Source of the DNA: Falsiroseomonas sp.
GTDB lineage: Bacteria; Pseudomonadota; Alphaproteobacteria; Acetobacterales; Acetobacteraceae
Assembly: GCF_030695085.1 (NCBI RefSeq)
Contig: NZ_JAUYTS010000161.1
Location: 1-47,392 of the forward strand
Direction of reading: 5' to 3'
DNA: 47,392 nt
Positions within the stretch are counted from its first letter, which is position 1. Each line of letters begins with the position of its first letter. A model generated the notes under the pieces. That model was not told where the DNA came from. It saw only the letters and a list, made by a program, of their open reading frames with translations, and did not search any database. Below are positions 15,819 through 23,889 of this stretch, piece by piece. The translations under genes were made by a program, and so were the position numbers.

Positions 15819-17087
15819 TCAGACCTCTGCACCAGGGATGGTTTCGCCGTTTTGCGGGGAAGATTGCGGGGGCGCGCCCGCGCCGCGCATCGTCAGTGGG
15901 AATTGGACCTGATCCATTTCGGGCCGAGGATCGAGGTTCCAGCCATCGTCGTCGCGAACCTCGTTCGGACTGAGCCAGCCGGGCTGCGATGCGTTGCCGA
16001 TGGCGGCTTTGTAGTATTCCGCCCGATCCTTCAGACTGCCACGCAGCAGCTCCGTCGTGTCCATATTGAAGAAAAGCCCGGCGGCGCGGTCTTCGTCGGT
16101 CAGCAGCTGCGTGTTGAGCGCAGTGGTGAACGCCCGGATCAGCGGCTGGTAGGTGTAGCGGACATTCGCCGCGAAGAACGCTTCGGAGCTGGCGAAGGTC
16201 GGGCTCTGGTCGCCGGCGTGGCCGAGCATGATGGTGAACACGCCATGTAGCCGGCCGATCTCCTCAATCTGGAAGCGGCGGGTTTCCAGCGTCTCCGCCT
16301 CGCCGCCGCTCATGCTCAGCTTCTCGAAGGCCAGAGCATCAGATGCAAGCATCGGCTTGCCGGAGTTCTGACCGCCGGAATAGGTCTGCATGATCATCTC
16401 GCGGACGCGATCGATTTCCTTCTGGTCCGGCCGCCCCTTCAGGGTGAACATGCCGTTCGACCGCACGCCATTCTTGTGCAACCGCGCCTGGCTTTCTTCG
16501 GTGGACTGCGCCAGCCCGATCGCTTCGCGGCCCAGCGCCACCGGGTCCATGGCGCGGAAGCCATCCCAGGACGGGCCGCGAAAGTGGAACACGCGATCCC
16601 GGCCAACCCGGACCTGGGCACCATTCTCCAAGCCCAATGTGTAGTCCATCTCCATCAGATTGGTGACGTCGATGTTTGTGCTTTCCGGGCGGATCGGGAT
16701 CAGTTCTCGGAGACGGCCGCGGCTGTCGATGTTGCGATAGCTGATCGCCTGGCCGGTGGCCGCGAAGTGCATCACCGTGGTGCGGACCCACTCCACCCCA
16801 TCCATCCAGGCATTCGGCTTGTAGAGCATCATGTCATGCAGCGGATGGTCCGTGGCAGGCACGGAGCCGTTGCCGCCGCCCTCCCGCCGCATGAGTACCA
16901 GCGGGATCTGGCTGACATCGGCCTTGACCATGATGGCCCGAAGATTGGCTGTCTGCATCAGGGACGAGTTGATGGAGACTGAGGCGCCGGAGGCGGATTT
17001 GGACCCGCCGAAAACATGGTCCACCCAGGATTGCGAGAAGCCAACCGCCTTACGCTCCAGCCACCAGGTCGCAAGGCGGGTCAGCAT
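15819..17087 (-). CDS. Phage portal protein, HK97 family
   Basis: 422 residues from the ATG at 17087 (MLTRLATWWLERKAVGFSQS). Contains the family pattern ANLRAIMVKADVSQIPLVLM, HPLHDMMLYKPNAWMDGVEW, AISYRNIDSRGRLRELIPIR, VFHFRGPSWDGF, ARLHKNGVRSNGMFTLKG and FQIEEIGRLHGVFTIMLGHA. Forms the dodecameric DNA channel at the capsid vertex. The start overlaps the terminase stop by 7 bases; an upstream in-frame ATG at 17249 would lie deep inside the terminase gene and is rejected. Confidence 0.93.
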   Translation of the reverse strand: MLTRLATWWLERKAVGFSQSWVDHVFGGSKSASGASVSINSSLMQTANLRAIMVKADVSQIPLVLMRREGGGNGSVPATDHPLHDMMLYKPNAWMDGVEWVRTTVMHFAATGQAISYRNIDSRGRLRELIPIRPESTNIDVTNLMEMDYTLGLENGAQVRVGRDRVFHFRGPSWDGFRAMDPVALGREAIGLAQSTEESQARLHKNGVRSNGMFTLKGRPDQKEIDRVREMIMQTYSGGQNSGKPMLASDALAFEKLSMSGGEAETLETRRFQIEEIGRLHGVFTIMLGHAGDQSPTFASSEAFFAANVRYTYQPLIRAFTTALNTQLLTDEDRAAGLFFNMDTTELLRGSLKDRAEYYKAAIGNASQPGWLSPNEVRDDDGWNLDPRPEMDQVQFPLTMRGAGAPPQSSPQNGETIPGAEV

Positions 17088-18973
17088 AGGACAGCCCAGA
17101 CGCCGGTCGGCGCAGCATCGAAATCGGACTTCGCGGCGCCGGCCGCCATGGCCAGCGCAACGATGCCGTCGATGCGGCCGCGGCTGCGCTTCTTGTCCAT
17201 CCAGCGGTTCCCGGCTGCATCTTCGTTGAGGTGCACGTTGGCAGCGCACCAGCTGGTCAGGCCGGTCCGATCGATCTCGATCTCGCCGTTCAGGATCATG
17301 TCCTCGAGCGTTTGCAGCGAACGCGGCATCCAGAGCTGCTTTTCGGAGTGCATGCCCCGCGCGCCCTGCGCGTGTCGCACCATGCAGAGGCCGCTGCCTG
17401 TGGGCTTGTCCGGGCCCTGATACTCCCAGGTCTCGAACCCACGCCGATCGGCCTCGGCCCGGAATTCCGCCATGTGCGCCTGGTCGAAGGCCAGCATGGC
17501 GACGTCATTGGTTGCAGCCTGGGCTTCGACTTCGGCGACCACGAAATCCTTGCTGATCACCTTGCCCGGCACGGCCGTCAGGATGCCATCCTCGACCCAC
17601 AGATCGTAGGGCGCCTTGTCTTCCTGAGCCCGCGCCAGCAGCGTGTCCTTCGGCGTCCAGTACCAGATGTGCGCGCGGTACTTGCCCTCCGGCGTCTGCC
17701 ATACCGCGGCAAGCGCCGTCAGGTCGTTCTTCTGGGAAAGGTCCATGGCGAGCCAGCAGCGCATGCCGCGGCACGCTTCCGGGTCCACGCGACCCTGGAC
17801 GGCCTCCCATGCATCCTGGTCGATCCAGAATTCGGATGCACCAACCGGGATGCCGAAAAACAGGCGCTTCACGGTCAGCGCCTTGCCGGTCATCCCGCGA
17901 GCCTTGACCACCTCCTTGCGGACATTCTCGATCGGGTAGGTGATGCCAAGCGCGGGAAGCGCCTTCGACCAGCAGCTTTCGTCTGCGAAAGGATCGTCAT
18001 TCGTGTCCACCCGCGCAACAAGCGCGAGGCTCGAATCGTCCGGGAACTCACCCTTGGAGACGCGCTGGTAATACTCGCTGTAGTCGGTTGCGACGATCTG
18101 GCCGGCGGCGGGTGTGTTGGTGCCCAGCAGCATCAGCGGGTCGCCCGGCATCTTGGCGATCGCGGCGGACCACATCTCGATCGGCTTTTCGGACTTGAAT
18201 TCATGGATCTCGTCCGCCAGCACGCAGGCGGGGCGCGGGCCGCTGATGGCATCGCCGCTGGCCAATGACTGGAACTTCGACCCGCTCTCCGGATGCTCGA
18301 TCTTCCACGCCATGTCGCCGGTGCCGCGGATGATGACCTCTTTCAGCGCCTCGAGCGTGTCGCCATCCTCATGGCCCGGCATGGTGACGCGGCACATGGC
18401 GACGGCATCGCGGAACAGGACGTTCGCCTGATCCTTGTCGGATGCGATGGCGTAGACCTCGGCGCGCGGGATGCCGGAGAAACCCATCATGTAGAGGCCG
18501 ATCGCCGCCATCCAGGGCGACTTCGCCTGGCCCTTGCCGGTCTCAACCCAGCATGTCGTGAAGCGCCTGGTGCCCTCCGCTCGCCGCCAACCGAACAGGC
18601 TGCCGGTGAGGAACATGGTGTAGGGCAGCAGGTTGAAGGGTTCGCCCTCCTTCGCGCCGGCCGTGATGGTCAGCACGGACGGGAAGAAGTCGATTGCCCG
18701 CTGCGCCAACTCGGGGCGCCAGTGCAGCCCGCGGGCCGGCCCATCGCGCAGATCGCGCATATGGCGCTCGGCGGTGTGGCGCATCAGCTCGCCGGCGATG
18801 ATGCGGCCAGCGACGATATCCCGCGCCCAGGCGGTGGTCGGATCAGCGGACGCGGTTCTTGAGGTAGCTGTCGGCGGCCGTGGCGCCGCGCCGCTTCTGC
18901 GGGGCTTTGCTGGCGGCGCCGCGGCGGCGCGGCGTGAGGCCGAGCTCTTGCTCGAGGCTGTTCGCGTCGGCAT
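17081..18973 (-). CDS. Terminase large subunit (start uncertain)
   Basis: ATPase/nuclease motor that packages DNA. Homology begins at TTAWARDIVAGRIIAGELMR. Walker A is the terminase variant VETGKGQAKSPW; Walker B is ACVLADEIHEFK; the nuclease domain starts at CWLAMDLSQKNDLTALAAVW (Asp) and continues with acidic residues in FVVAEVEAQAATNDVAMLAFD. The frame is open to an ATG at 18973, but that overlaps the small subunit by 131 bases and lacks a good ribosome site. No ATG, GTG or TTG lies between it and the conserved N-terminus; the ATG at 18784 would cut into that. Possible explanations are the long overlap, a non-standard start, or +1 slippage at the small-subunit stop (CGC TGA). Confidence 0.92.
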   Translation of the reverse strand: MPTRTASSKSSASRRAAAAPPAKPRRSGAAPRPPTATSRTASADPTTAWARDIVAGRIIAGELMRHTAERHMRDLRDGPARGLHWRPELAQRAIDFFPSVLTITAGAKEGEPFNLLPYTMFLTGSLFGWRRAEGTRRFTTCWVETGKGQAKSPWMAAIGLYMMGFSGIPRAEVYAIASDKDQANVLFRDAVAMCRVTMPGHEDGDTLEALKEVIIRGTGDMAWKIEHPESGSKFQSLASGDAISGPRPACVLADEIHEFKSEKPIEMWSAAIAKMPGDPLMLLGTNTPAAGQIVATDYSEYYQRVSKGEFPDDSSLALVARVDTNDDPFADESCWSKALPALGITYPIENVRKEVVKARGMTGKALTVKRLFFGIPVGASEFWIDQDAWEAVQGRVDPEACRGMRCWLAMDLSQKNDLTALAAVWQTPEGKYRAHIWYWTPKDTLLARAQEDKAPYDLWVEDGILTAVPGKVISKDFVVAEVEAQAATNDVAMLAFDQAHMAEFRAEADRRGFETWEYQGPDKPTGSGLCMVRHAQGARGMHSEKQLWMPRSLQTLEDMILNGEIEIDRTGLTSWCAANVHLNEDAAGNRWMDKKRSRGRIDGIVALAMAAGAAKSDFDAAPTGVWAVLC

Positions 18974-19319
18974 CGGCGGCCCGCATCTCCACCTGCCACA
19001 TGCTGAGCTGTGGCACTTTCGTTTTCGCGGTCCTGGTGACCGCGCCGGTCCTCATGACCTGCGCCACGGCGATGTCGTAGCGGATGTAGGCGACGATCAG
19101 CCGCTTAATCGTCGGGCCGTTCTCGAGGGCCAGCGTGCCGACGCTCCGCATGGCGCCCGTGATCCGCAGCCATTCACGATGCGCCCGCTCGCGCCGTCGC
19201 ATCGCGTCGTTGCGGCGCAGGGCCGGGATAAGGTCTGCCCAGTCGGGCTCCTCGATGTCGCCAGCGAAATCACTGACATCAGCGACCGCGGCGTGCTTCT
19301 CGACCACCTTCAGGGCCAT
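18843..19319 (-). CDS. Terminase small subunit
   Basis: 158 residues. DWADLIPALRRNDAMRRRER then AHREWLRITGAMRSVGTLAL match the P27-type small terminase pattern (helical, DNA-binding oligomer), with a C-terminal helix (MWQVEMRAADADANSLEQEL) and the ELGLTPRRRGAASKAP basic tail. Recognises the packaging site and recruits the large subunit. It is the first gene downstream of the candidate cos region. Confidence 0.85.
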   Translation of the reverse strand: MALKVVEKHAAVADVSDFAGDIEEPDWADLIPALRRNDAMRRRERAHREWLRITGAMRSVGTLALENGPTIKRLIVAYIRYDIAVAQVMRTGAVTRTAKTKVPQLSMWQVEMRAADADANSLEQELGLTPRRRGAASKAPQKRRGATAADSYLKNRVR

Positions 19320-19437
19320 TCAGGGGAAACCCCCCCTCCAAATTCTGTTGCCACCGCAAAGGAAGGACCCTGTATGGAGGGTACCCCTACCCCCTCCAAG
19401 ATCAGACCCCTCCGGGGGGGGGACGCCGCCCGTCCGG
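19320..19437. other. Candidate cos / packaging region between HNH and terminase genes
   Basis: 118 non-coding bases with unusual homopolymer tracts: seven C near 19330, repeated GGAGGG/CCCTCC elements, a perfect GGGTACCC palindrome at 19379-19386, and a run of nine G near 19413-19421. Cos sites of HK97-like phages sit just upstream of the small terminase gene, and HNH proteins encoded beside the terminase are known to act in cos cleavage. The sequence shows the location and composition; cos itself is inferred. Confidence 0.5.
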
Positions 19438-19761
19438 TCACGGCAGGCGCCTGGGTCGGTTCCAGGGGTGTCCTGGGTCGATGGGGTAGCCGCGTTCGTC
19501 GCACCCGCGGAAGCCGACTGTGCCGGCTTTGTGGCCGAAGCCGCCATCCTTGCGCGCAGTCTTCTCTGAGTGGTGGGAGTGGCAGAGGGCCATGAAATTG
19601 TTCGGGTCGAGGGCAGCGCCGCCTCGGGCGCGAGAGACCTTGTGGTCGACATGTTTCGTCGGCTTGCCGCAGCGCGGAACCTCGCAGACCGGATGGGCCG
19701 AAAGGTATTTCGCGCGAGCCTGGCGCCAGCCTGGTGACCAGTAGAACGGATCACCGGGCAT
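19438..19761 (-). CDS. HNH endonuclease (packaging-associated)
   Basis: 107 residues from ATG 19761 (MPGDPFYWSPGWRQARAKYL). The HNH motif is plain: HPVCEVPRCG with paired Cys, KHVDHKVSRARGG (first His), LDPNNFMALCHSHHSEKTAR (Asn and last His with the second Cys pair side). A C-terminal GYPIDPGHPWNRP is common in phage HNH proteins next to terminases. Its start overlaps the NusG-like gene by 11 bases. Likely partner of the terminase at cos. Confidence 0.9.
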   Translation of the reverse strand: MPGDPFYWSPGWRQARAKYLSAHPVCEVPRCGKPTKHVDHKVSRARGGAALDPNNFMALCHSHHSEKTARKDGGFGHKAGTVGFRGCDERGYPIDPGHPWNRPRRLP

Positions 19762-20566
19762 CGGCGGATGTCGCACCGATGTCAGACCGGTCCATCTCGA
19801 CCTCGCGGCCATGACCCAGCAGCAGGACCCGGCTGCGCTTGCCGTTGCAGGCCACAACCACCGCAGCCAAGCCCGCCAACAGACCGACGGCGACCTCCAC
19901 GATCGCGCCGACCACAAGCGGTGCCATCGGATCGGCGGGGCGTGGCGGGACCTCCCCCCATTTGCTGGCCAGCCGCATCACCTGCGCCATGACGGCGTGG
20001 GGCACCGGCGTCGGGCGCTCGGGATGGCTGCCAAACAGCATCCGGATGCCGCGCGTCGAGCAGATGCGGCGCCAGGGATCGCGATGCGGATCGAACAGCA
20101 CGAACAGGTATCGAGGATAGGCCGGGACCATGACCGGCTGGCCCTCATCCGCTGTCCTGCGATGACGGCGCGGCGTGCCTGGCAGAGTGGGGCGCGGTTC
20201 GCGCCGTCGGAGAGGCAGGAAGCTCTGGAAGTCCTGCTTGCGGAGCTCGTCCGCCGCCAGCTTCTCGGCGCCTTGATGCGTCAGGGCGACGTGCCAGCGG
20301 GGGGTGCTATGGCTACCGCACTCCGAGGGGCTTTCCCCTGAGAGTGCGCCTGCATTGTCTGCATCATTGGCCCGCGTCGCGTCAAGCATCTGTTGCTCAT
20401 CCATTCCCGCGATCATGCATGCAACCAGCCTCCCCGCCCTGGCCCTCAGCCGATCCAACCGACCAGGATCCGGTACCGTCGGCTCCGACATGATCGGCAT
20501 GCGGTGCGCGATTGACCGAAGCCAGAAGGGTGGGCCGAAGTCGGGCTTTCTCGCCCGCTTGGTCAA
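19751..20566 (-). CDS. NusG/RfaH-like transcription factor
   Basis: Up to 271 residues. The core WHVALTHQGAEKLAADELRK then FQSFLPLRRREP and PAYPRYLFVLFDPHRDPWRR is the NusG N-terminal domain that binds RNA polymerase; a C-terminal KOW-like domain follows (GAIVEVAVGLLAGLAAVVVA, then SRVLLLGHGREVEMDRSDI). Such factors promote read-through of long operons. It sits upstream of the terminase and virion genes, suggesting it helps late transcription. I favour the TTG at 20566, overlapping the upstream stop as TTGA, because G/C bias at third positions continues that far; ATG 20491 or 20404 are alternatives. Confidence 0.82.
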   Translation of the reverse strand: MTKRARKPDFGPPFWLRSIAHRMPIMSEPTVPDPGRLDRLRARAGRLVACMIAGMDEQQMLDATRANDADNAGALSGESPSECGSHSTPRWHVALTHQGAEKLAADELRKQDFQSFLPLRRREPRPTLPGTPRRHRRTADEGQPVMVPAYPRYLFVLFDPHRDPWRRICSTRGIRMLFGSHPERPTPVPHAVMAQVMRLASKWGEVPPRPADPMAPLVVGAIVEVAVGLLAGLAAVVVACNGKRSRVLLLGHGREVEMDRSDIGATSADAR

Positions 20567-20682
20567 CGGACATTCTCGTGGGCATCCTGGGCGGCCATCC
20601 CGGCGCCCCAGGCGGAGCCGAGGCGCTCCCGCTCGCGAAGTCGCGCAATCTCGGCCAGGCGCGTCACGATGTCCTGGTTCAT
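20563..20682 (-). CDS. 39-residue phage protein
   Basis: ATG at 20682 overlaps the upstream stop (ATGA) and has GGAGG about 10 bases upstream. The product starts MNQDIVTRLAEIARLRERER and is a single charged helix followed by SAWGAGMAAQDAHENVR. Its stop overlaps the proposed TTG start of the NusG-like gene. Coupled overlaps on both sides are the main evidence; function unknown. Confidence 0.6.
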   Translation of the reverse strand: MNQDIVTRLAEIARLRERERLGSAWGAGMAAQDAHENVR

Positions 20683-21482
20683 GGCGAAGAGACCTCCGCG
20701 CTGTTGGTCGTTGCCGATAGCGACAAGGCAAGACGGCGGCGCTCCGCCATGGCCAGGCGCGCCCGCGCCAAGGCAGCGCCGGGACCCTTGCTGGCTGCTA
20801 TGGCGCGCACCTCAGCATCCGACGTGTCAGGCGACATGGCCGCCATGCGGGCGCCGGCATCACGGTGCGCGGCCGACATCTCACGCGCTTCGCGCTCGGC
20901 CCGCCTTTCGGCAGCTTCCTGCAGGTAGGTTTTGGCGGCAGCGCTCATGGCCGCGCGCTGATCATCCGTCAGGGGCGCCGCTGGTGCCGGCCGTTCGGCG
21001 GCGCGGAGCACGGCCCTCAGCCGATCCCGATCGCGCTCGAGCTCTGCCGTCTCGGGGCGAATGGTCGCGAGCAGGTCCTTCGCCGGAGGGAAGAAGCGGC
21101 CGGCCGCCACAGCCACGGCTGCGGCGCTCTGCTTCGTCAGGCAGCGTCGCGGCACATCGGCCAGCAGATCCGTCATGGCCGCGATCTTGAAGCCGATCTG
21201 GTCCGCATCCACGGGGTGGCCGATGAGGCTGATCACCCGCACCAGCCACTGCTGGATGACGCCCGGCTCCGCGCGCTGATCCAGCGCGGCCTCTGTGCCG
21301 GCCAGCCTGCGCCGCGCCTCGGCGGCGACGGCTGCGAACTCGCTCTTGGTCAGCCCGCCAGGCGCGCCATCCGGGCGCGCGACCATCACCAGGCTCATGG
21401 CGCGGGCGAGGGCCGGGCTGGGCGGGCGCGGGGCGGGCGGCGCCTCCGGCAGGATGGCGATGGAGTTGGAGGCGTTCGTCAT
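20679..21482 (-). CDS. Hypothetical phage protein of the replication cluster
   Basis: 267 residues from ATG 21482 (MTNASNSIAILPEAPPAPRP). LTKSEFAAVAAEARRRLAGT, then QQWLVRVISLIGHPVDADQI and FKIAAMTDLLADVPRRCLTK, then FFPPAKDLLATIRPE, and a long Ala/Arg/Glu helical C-terminus (TYLQEAAERRAEREAREMSA). The AAAVAVAAGRFFPPAKDLLA stretch is reminiscent of phage replication accessory or loader proteins placed after DUF1376 genes, but I cannot name a family. Overlaps both neighbours by ATGA. Confidence 0.7.
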   Translation of the reverse strand: MTNASNSIAILPEAPPAPRPPSPALARAMSLVMVARPDGAPGGLTKSEFAAVAAEARRRLAGTEAALDQRAEPGVIQQWLVRVISLIGHPVDADQIGFKIAAMTDLLADVPRRCLTKQSAAAVAVAAGRFFPPAKDLLATIRPETAELERDRDRLRAVLRAAERPAPAAPLTDDQRAAMSAAAKTYLQEAAERRAEREAREMSAAHRDAGARMAAMSPDTSDAEVRAIAASKGPGAALARARLAMAERRRLALSLSATTNSAEVSSP

Positions 21483-22318
21483 GCCGCAGGCGCGTCCTCT
21501 GCCTGGCCGTCGAAGATGGGGCCCGCGCCTTGGGCGGCACGCATGGCGCGCACCACCTGGCCGAAGCCGCTGCCATGGCCGGGCCGGGGTTTGCTGGCGC
21601 GTTGGCCGGTGGCGCTTCCGATGGCGGCTTCCAGCCACGCCACGGGGTCCACCACACGGCGATCCTCGGCTTCCAGGAGCTTCCGGTTCAGCAGCTCGCA
21701 GTCGTCGCCTGCGTCCCGCAGCAGCCGGCCGAGGATGGCGCGGGAGGCGTCGGTGGGCTTGCCGGTCATGCGGACCAGTCGCGGGAGGCCGATAGCCCAG
21801 AGCTCCGACCTGCGATCGACCGGGCCGCGATCAGGCGGCGGGGGCGGAGGCGCCGCCGGGAGCGAAGCTCCCGAACTCTTATCTATCTCTGTCTCTAGTA
21901 GGTTGTCGTTCGGTTGCCCCTCCCGTCCCAACGGAACGGCAACGGGCGTTGAACGGGCGTTGCCGTTCCGTTGGGCCTCGCGCTGTGCCTTCCGCTTCTC
22001 AGCCGATGCCTTCCCTGCTGCGCTTGCCTGCTCGATCTTCGCCTCCTGCTCCGCGCGGATACGCTCCATGCGATCCTGGACCAGCCGACCTTCTGCGGCC
22101 TTGAAGAAGGCGCGGATGGTGTTCCGCATGCGCCTCCATGCAGCCATCTCTGTGCGGGCGATGGCCGCAAGCTGGCGGTCGTCATCGGGAAGCGGGCCGG
22201 TACGCCAGCTGTGCATCAGCAGCAGCAGGTAAGCGCCGTGCTCGGGGCCGGTTAGGTGCATCGTGTCCGCGAGATAGTCGCCGATGTAGAGCGGCATCCA
22301 TGTGTCGGTGCGGCTCAC
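21479..22318 (-). CDS. DUF1376 (YdaU-like) phage replication initiation protein
   Basis: 279 residues. MPLYIGDYLADTMHLTGPEH then GAYLLLLMHSWRTGPLPDDD and RQLAAIARTEMAAWRRMRNT are hallmark DUF1376 residues; a charged linker (AEKRKAQREAQRNGNARSTP) and a C-terminal domain follow (VVDPVAWLEAAIGSATGQRA). Proteins of this type stand in the replication initiator position of many prophages. The start is the GTG at 22318, overlapping the nuclease stop as GTGA, with the first Met 7 codons later. Confidence 0.88.
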   Translation of the reverse strand: MSRTDTWMPLYIGDYLADTMHLTGPEHGAYLLLLMHSWRTGPLPDDDRQLAAIARTEMAAWRRMRNTIRAFFKAAEGRLVQDRMERIRAEQEAKIEQASAAGKASAEKRKAQREAQRNGNARSTPVAVPLGREGQPNDNLLETEIDKSSGASLPAAPPPPPPDRGPVDRRSELWAIGLPRLVRMTGKPTDASRAILGRLLRDAGDDCELLNRKLLEAEDRRVVDPVAWLEAAIGSATGQRASKPRPGHGSGFGQVVRAMRAAQGAGPIFDGQAEDAPAA

Positions 22319-22707
22319 GCTGCCCGCCCCCAAGCCGGCGCCGGGACCTTCAGCGGGACGCCCCATTCGCGCAGCATGGCGTCGGCATCTTCCGGTCCCT
22401 CCACCACCGCCACCGGGCACCCTGCGGCCGCCAGCGCGCGGTGCGCCTCCACCTGCGCCGGTCGAACACTGGCGCGGCGGCCCTTCCGCTTGACCTCGAG
22501 CCAGTAGGCACAGCCCTGCCAGATCACGACTAGGTCCGGGCAACCGGGCAGCACGCCATCGCCCAGCAGCGCCTTGCCGCGCGCGGGGGAGCCGGAGGCC
22601 TCTTCATTGGCGATGTGGAACACCATGGCGCCCGTTGGCAGCACCAGGCGCAGCCATTTCAGGATGGCGCGCTGTTCCTGCCGCTCCAAGGCTGTGCGCT
22701 TCGTCAT
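22315..22707 (-). CDS. VRR-NUC domain nuclease
   Basis: 130 residues. Near residue 57 the PD motif (GCPDLVVIWQG) is followed by the WLEVKRKGRRASVRPAQVEA core (E-x-K) and HRALAAAGCPVAVV, the VRR-NUC type of PD-(D/E)XK nuclease. Probably processes phage DNA in replication or recombination. Overlaps both neighbours by ATGA. Confidence 0.9.
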   Translation of the reverse strand: MTKRTALERQEQRAILKWLRLVLPTGAMVFHIANEEASGSPARGKALLGDGVLPGCPDLVVIWQGCAYWLEVKRKGRRASVRPAQVEAHRALAAAGCPVAVVEGPEDADAMLREWGVPLKVPAPAWGRAA

Positions 22708-23045
22708 CCTGCGGTATCCCCCTCATGCGCGGTCAGCGCGGCGGCACAGATGGCCGTGGGCAGGGTCTTGGCGCGGTCCTGGTAGACGAAGTGGCGGATG
22801 GCGGCCGAAGGCGTCACGCCCAGCGCGCACCACCCGCCGCAGGCCACCTGTTCGGAGCCACAGATCAGGTAAGGCTCCGGCACCACCAGGCGGGCTGCAT
22901 CCAGCCACGCCTCCGCCGCGACGAAGCGCAGGAACTGGTCCCGGCGCGGGCCGGCCGGGTTGATCAGGTCGAAGGCCCGGGTCAGCATCTCGGCCGTCGG
23001 GCCGGGGGCGGCGCGCAGCTCGGCGCGGAGGCGGGGGAGGCTCAT
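22704..23045 (-). CDS. Hypothetical phage protein
   Basis: 113 residues, MSLPRLRAELRAAPGPTAEM; helical with QFLRFVAAEAWLDAARLVVP, two Cys in LICGSEQVACGGWCALGVTP and SAAIRHFVYQDRAKTLPTAI. Unrecognised. Tightly coupled (ATGA) between the VWA gene and the nuclease gene. Confidence 0.68.
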   Translation of the reverse strand: MSLPRLRAELRAAPGPTAEMLTRAFDLINPAGPRRDQFLRFVAAEAWLDAARLVVPEPYLICGSEQVACGGWCALGVTPSAAIRHFVYQDRAKTLPTAICAAALTAHEGDTAG

Positions 23046-23692
23046 CGCGCCGCGATCTCCATGGCCAGCTTGGCCCGGATCGCGAGGCTGAAGCCGGCCC
23101 AGTCGGCCGGGATGGTGAAGCCGCCAGCCGGGCCTGTGACATGCTGGCGGTACCAGTCCGCCACGCCCGGTTCCTGGTCTGTCACCACCGGCAGGGCGTT
23201 GACCTCGATGCCATAGGCGCGGGCATCCGCCACGGCACCAGCCACCTCGTCCACCGCGCCGCTGTGGCGGCCATCACCGGAGATATCGATGATGCGGCGC
23301 ACGGGCGTGCAGGGCTGGGCGCGGAATTCGTCGATCCCGGCGCGCAGGGCGGCGGCGACGTTGGTCATGCCGGCCTCGGGCCGCTGCACCCGCCGGAGAT
23401 CGGCTGCGGCTGCCTGCGCATCCGCCGCGCTGGTCAGCACCCGCCAGGGCAGCACGTTGTGCTGGCCGGATCCCCACATGACCACGGACAGGGCCAGGCC
23501 ATGGGCCGCGGAACGTGCCACCGCAGGGCTTTCCAGTGCGGCCGCGGTGCCATCGCGCTGCAAGGCATAGGTCTCGGTGGTGACGCTGCCGGAGACATCC
23601 AGCGCCAGCACCAGTGCGATGTCGCAGGCGGTGGCAGGCGCGGCTGCGACAGCAAGGGCGCCGACGAGGGACAAGGCGCGGAGCCGGCTCAT
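23042..23692 (-). CDS. Secreted von Willebrand factor A protein (DUF1194)
   Basis: 216 residues. Residues 1-23 are a signal peptide (ALSLVGALAVAAAPATAC). The VWA fold follows with a complete metal-ion site: DVSGS (Asp32, Ser34, Ser36), the Thr in GMTNVAAALRAGI and the Asp in IIDISGDGRHSG. The end GGFTIPADWAGFSLAIRAKL is typical of DUF1194. A periplasmic or secreted adhesion-type domain is unusual in a phage replication operon, so this looks like a moron. ATGA overlaps on both sides show it is co-translated with the small membrane protein upstream. Confidence 0.88.
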   Translation of the reverse strand: MSRLRALSLVGALAVAAAPATACDIALVLALDVSGSVTTETYALQRDGTAAALESPAVARSAAHGLALSVVMWGSGQHNVLPWRVLTSAADAQAAAADLRRVQRPEAGMTNVAAALRAGIDEFRAQPCTPVRRIIDISGDGRHSGAVDEVAGAVADARAYGIEVNALPVVTDQEPGVADWYRQHVTGPAGGFTIPADWAGFSLAIRAKLAMEIAAR

Positions 23693-23889
23693 GGCTCGAG
23701 GCTCAAGGCGGCCCAGGCGCCGATGCCGAACATGATCGCGGCGACGAAAGCGATCGCCGGGGGCGCCACCGTCCCGAAGGGCGTCAGCATCAGCGCAATC
23801 CCGGCCAGTGCCAGACCGAGACAGGCCAAGCTGAATGCCACGGCCAGGATGGCGCGCAGAATGAGCGGGGCGAGGTTGCGGGGCTTCAT
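23689..23889 (-). CDS. Small two-helix membrane protein
   Basis: 66 residues, MKPRNLAPLILRAILAVAFS. Two hydrophobic segments (about 8-32 and 38-60) separated by a short TPFGTV turn predict an inner membrane hairpin. Overlaps the methyltransferase stop (ATGA) and the VWA gene start (ATGA). It may partner the secreted VWA protein; this is inference from coupling. Confidence 0.72.
   Translation of the reverse strand: MKPRNLAPLILRAILAVAFSLACLGLALAGIALMLTPFGTVAPPAIAFVAAIMFGIGAWAALSLEP

Noticed and set aside
20397..20572. A 58-codon minus frame starting MSVDQAG before the NusG-like gene
   Set aside because: Poor third-position G/C bias compared with the NusG-like frame over the same bases.
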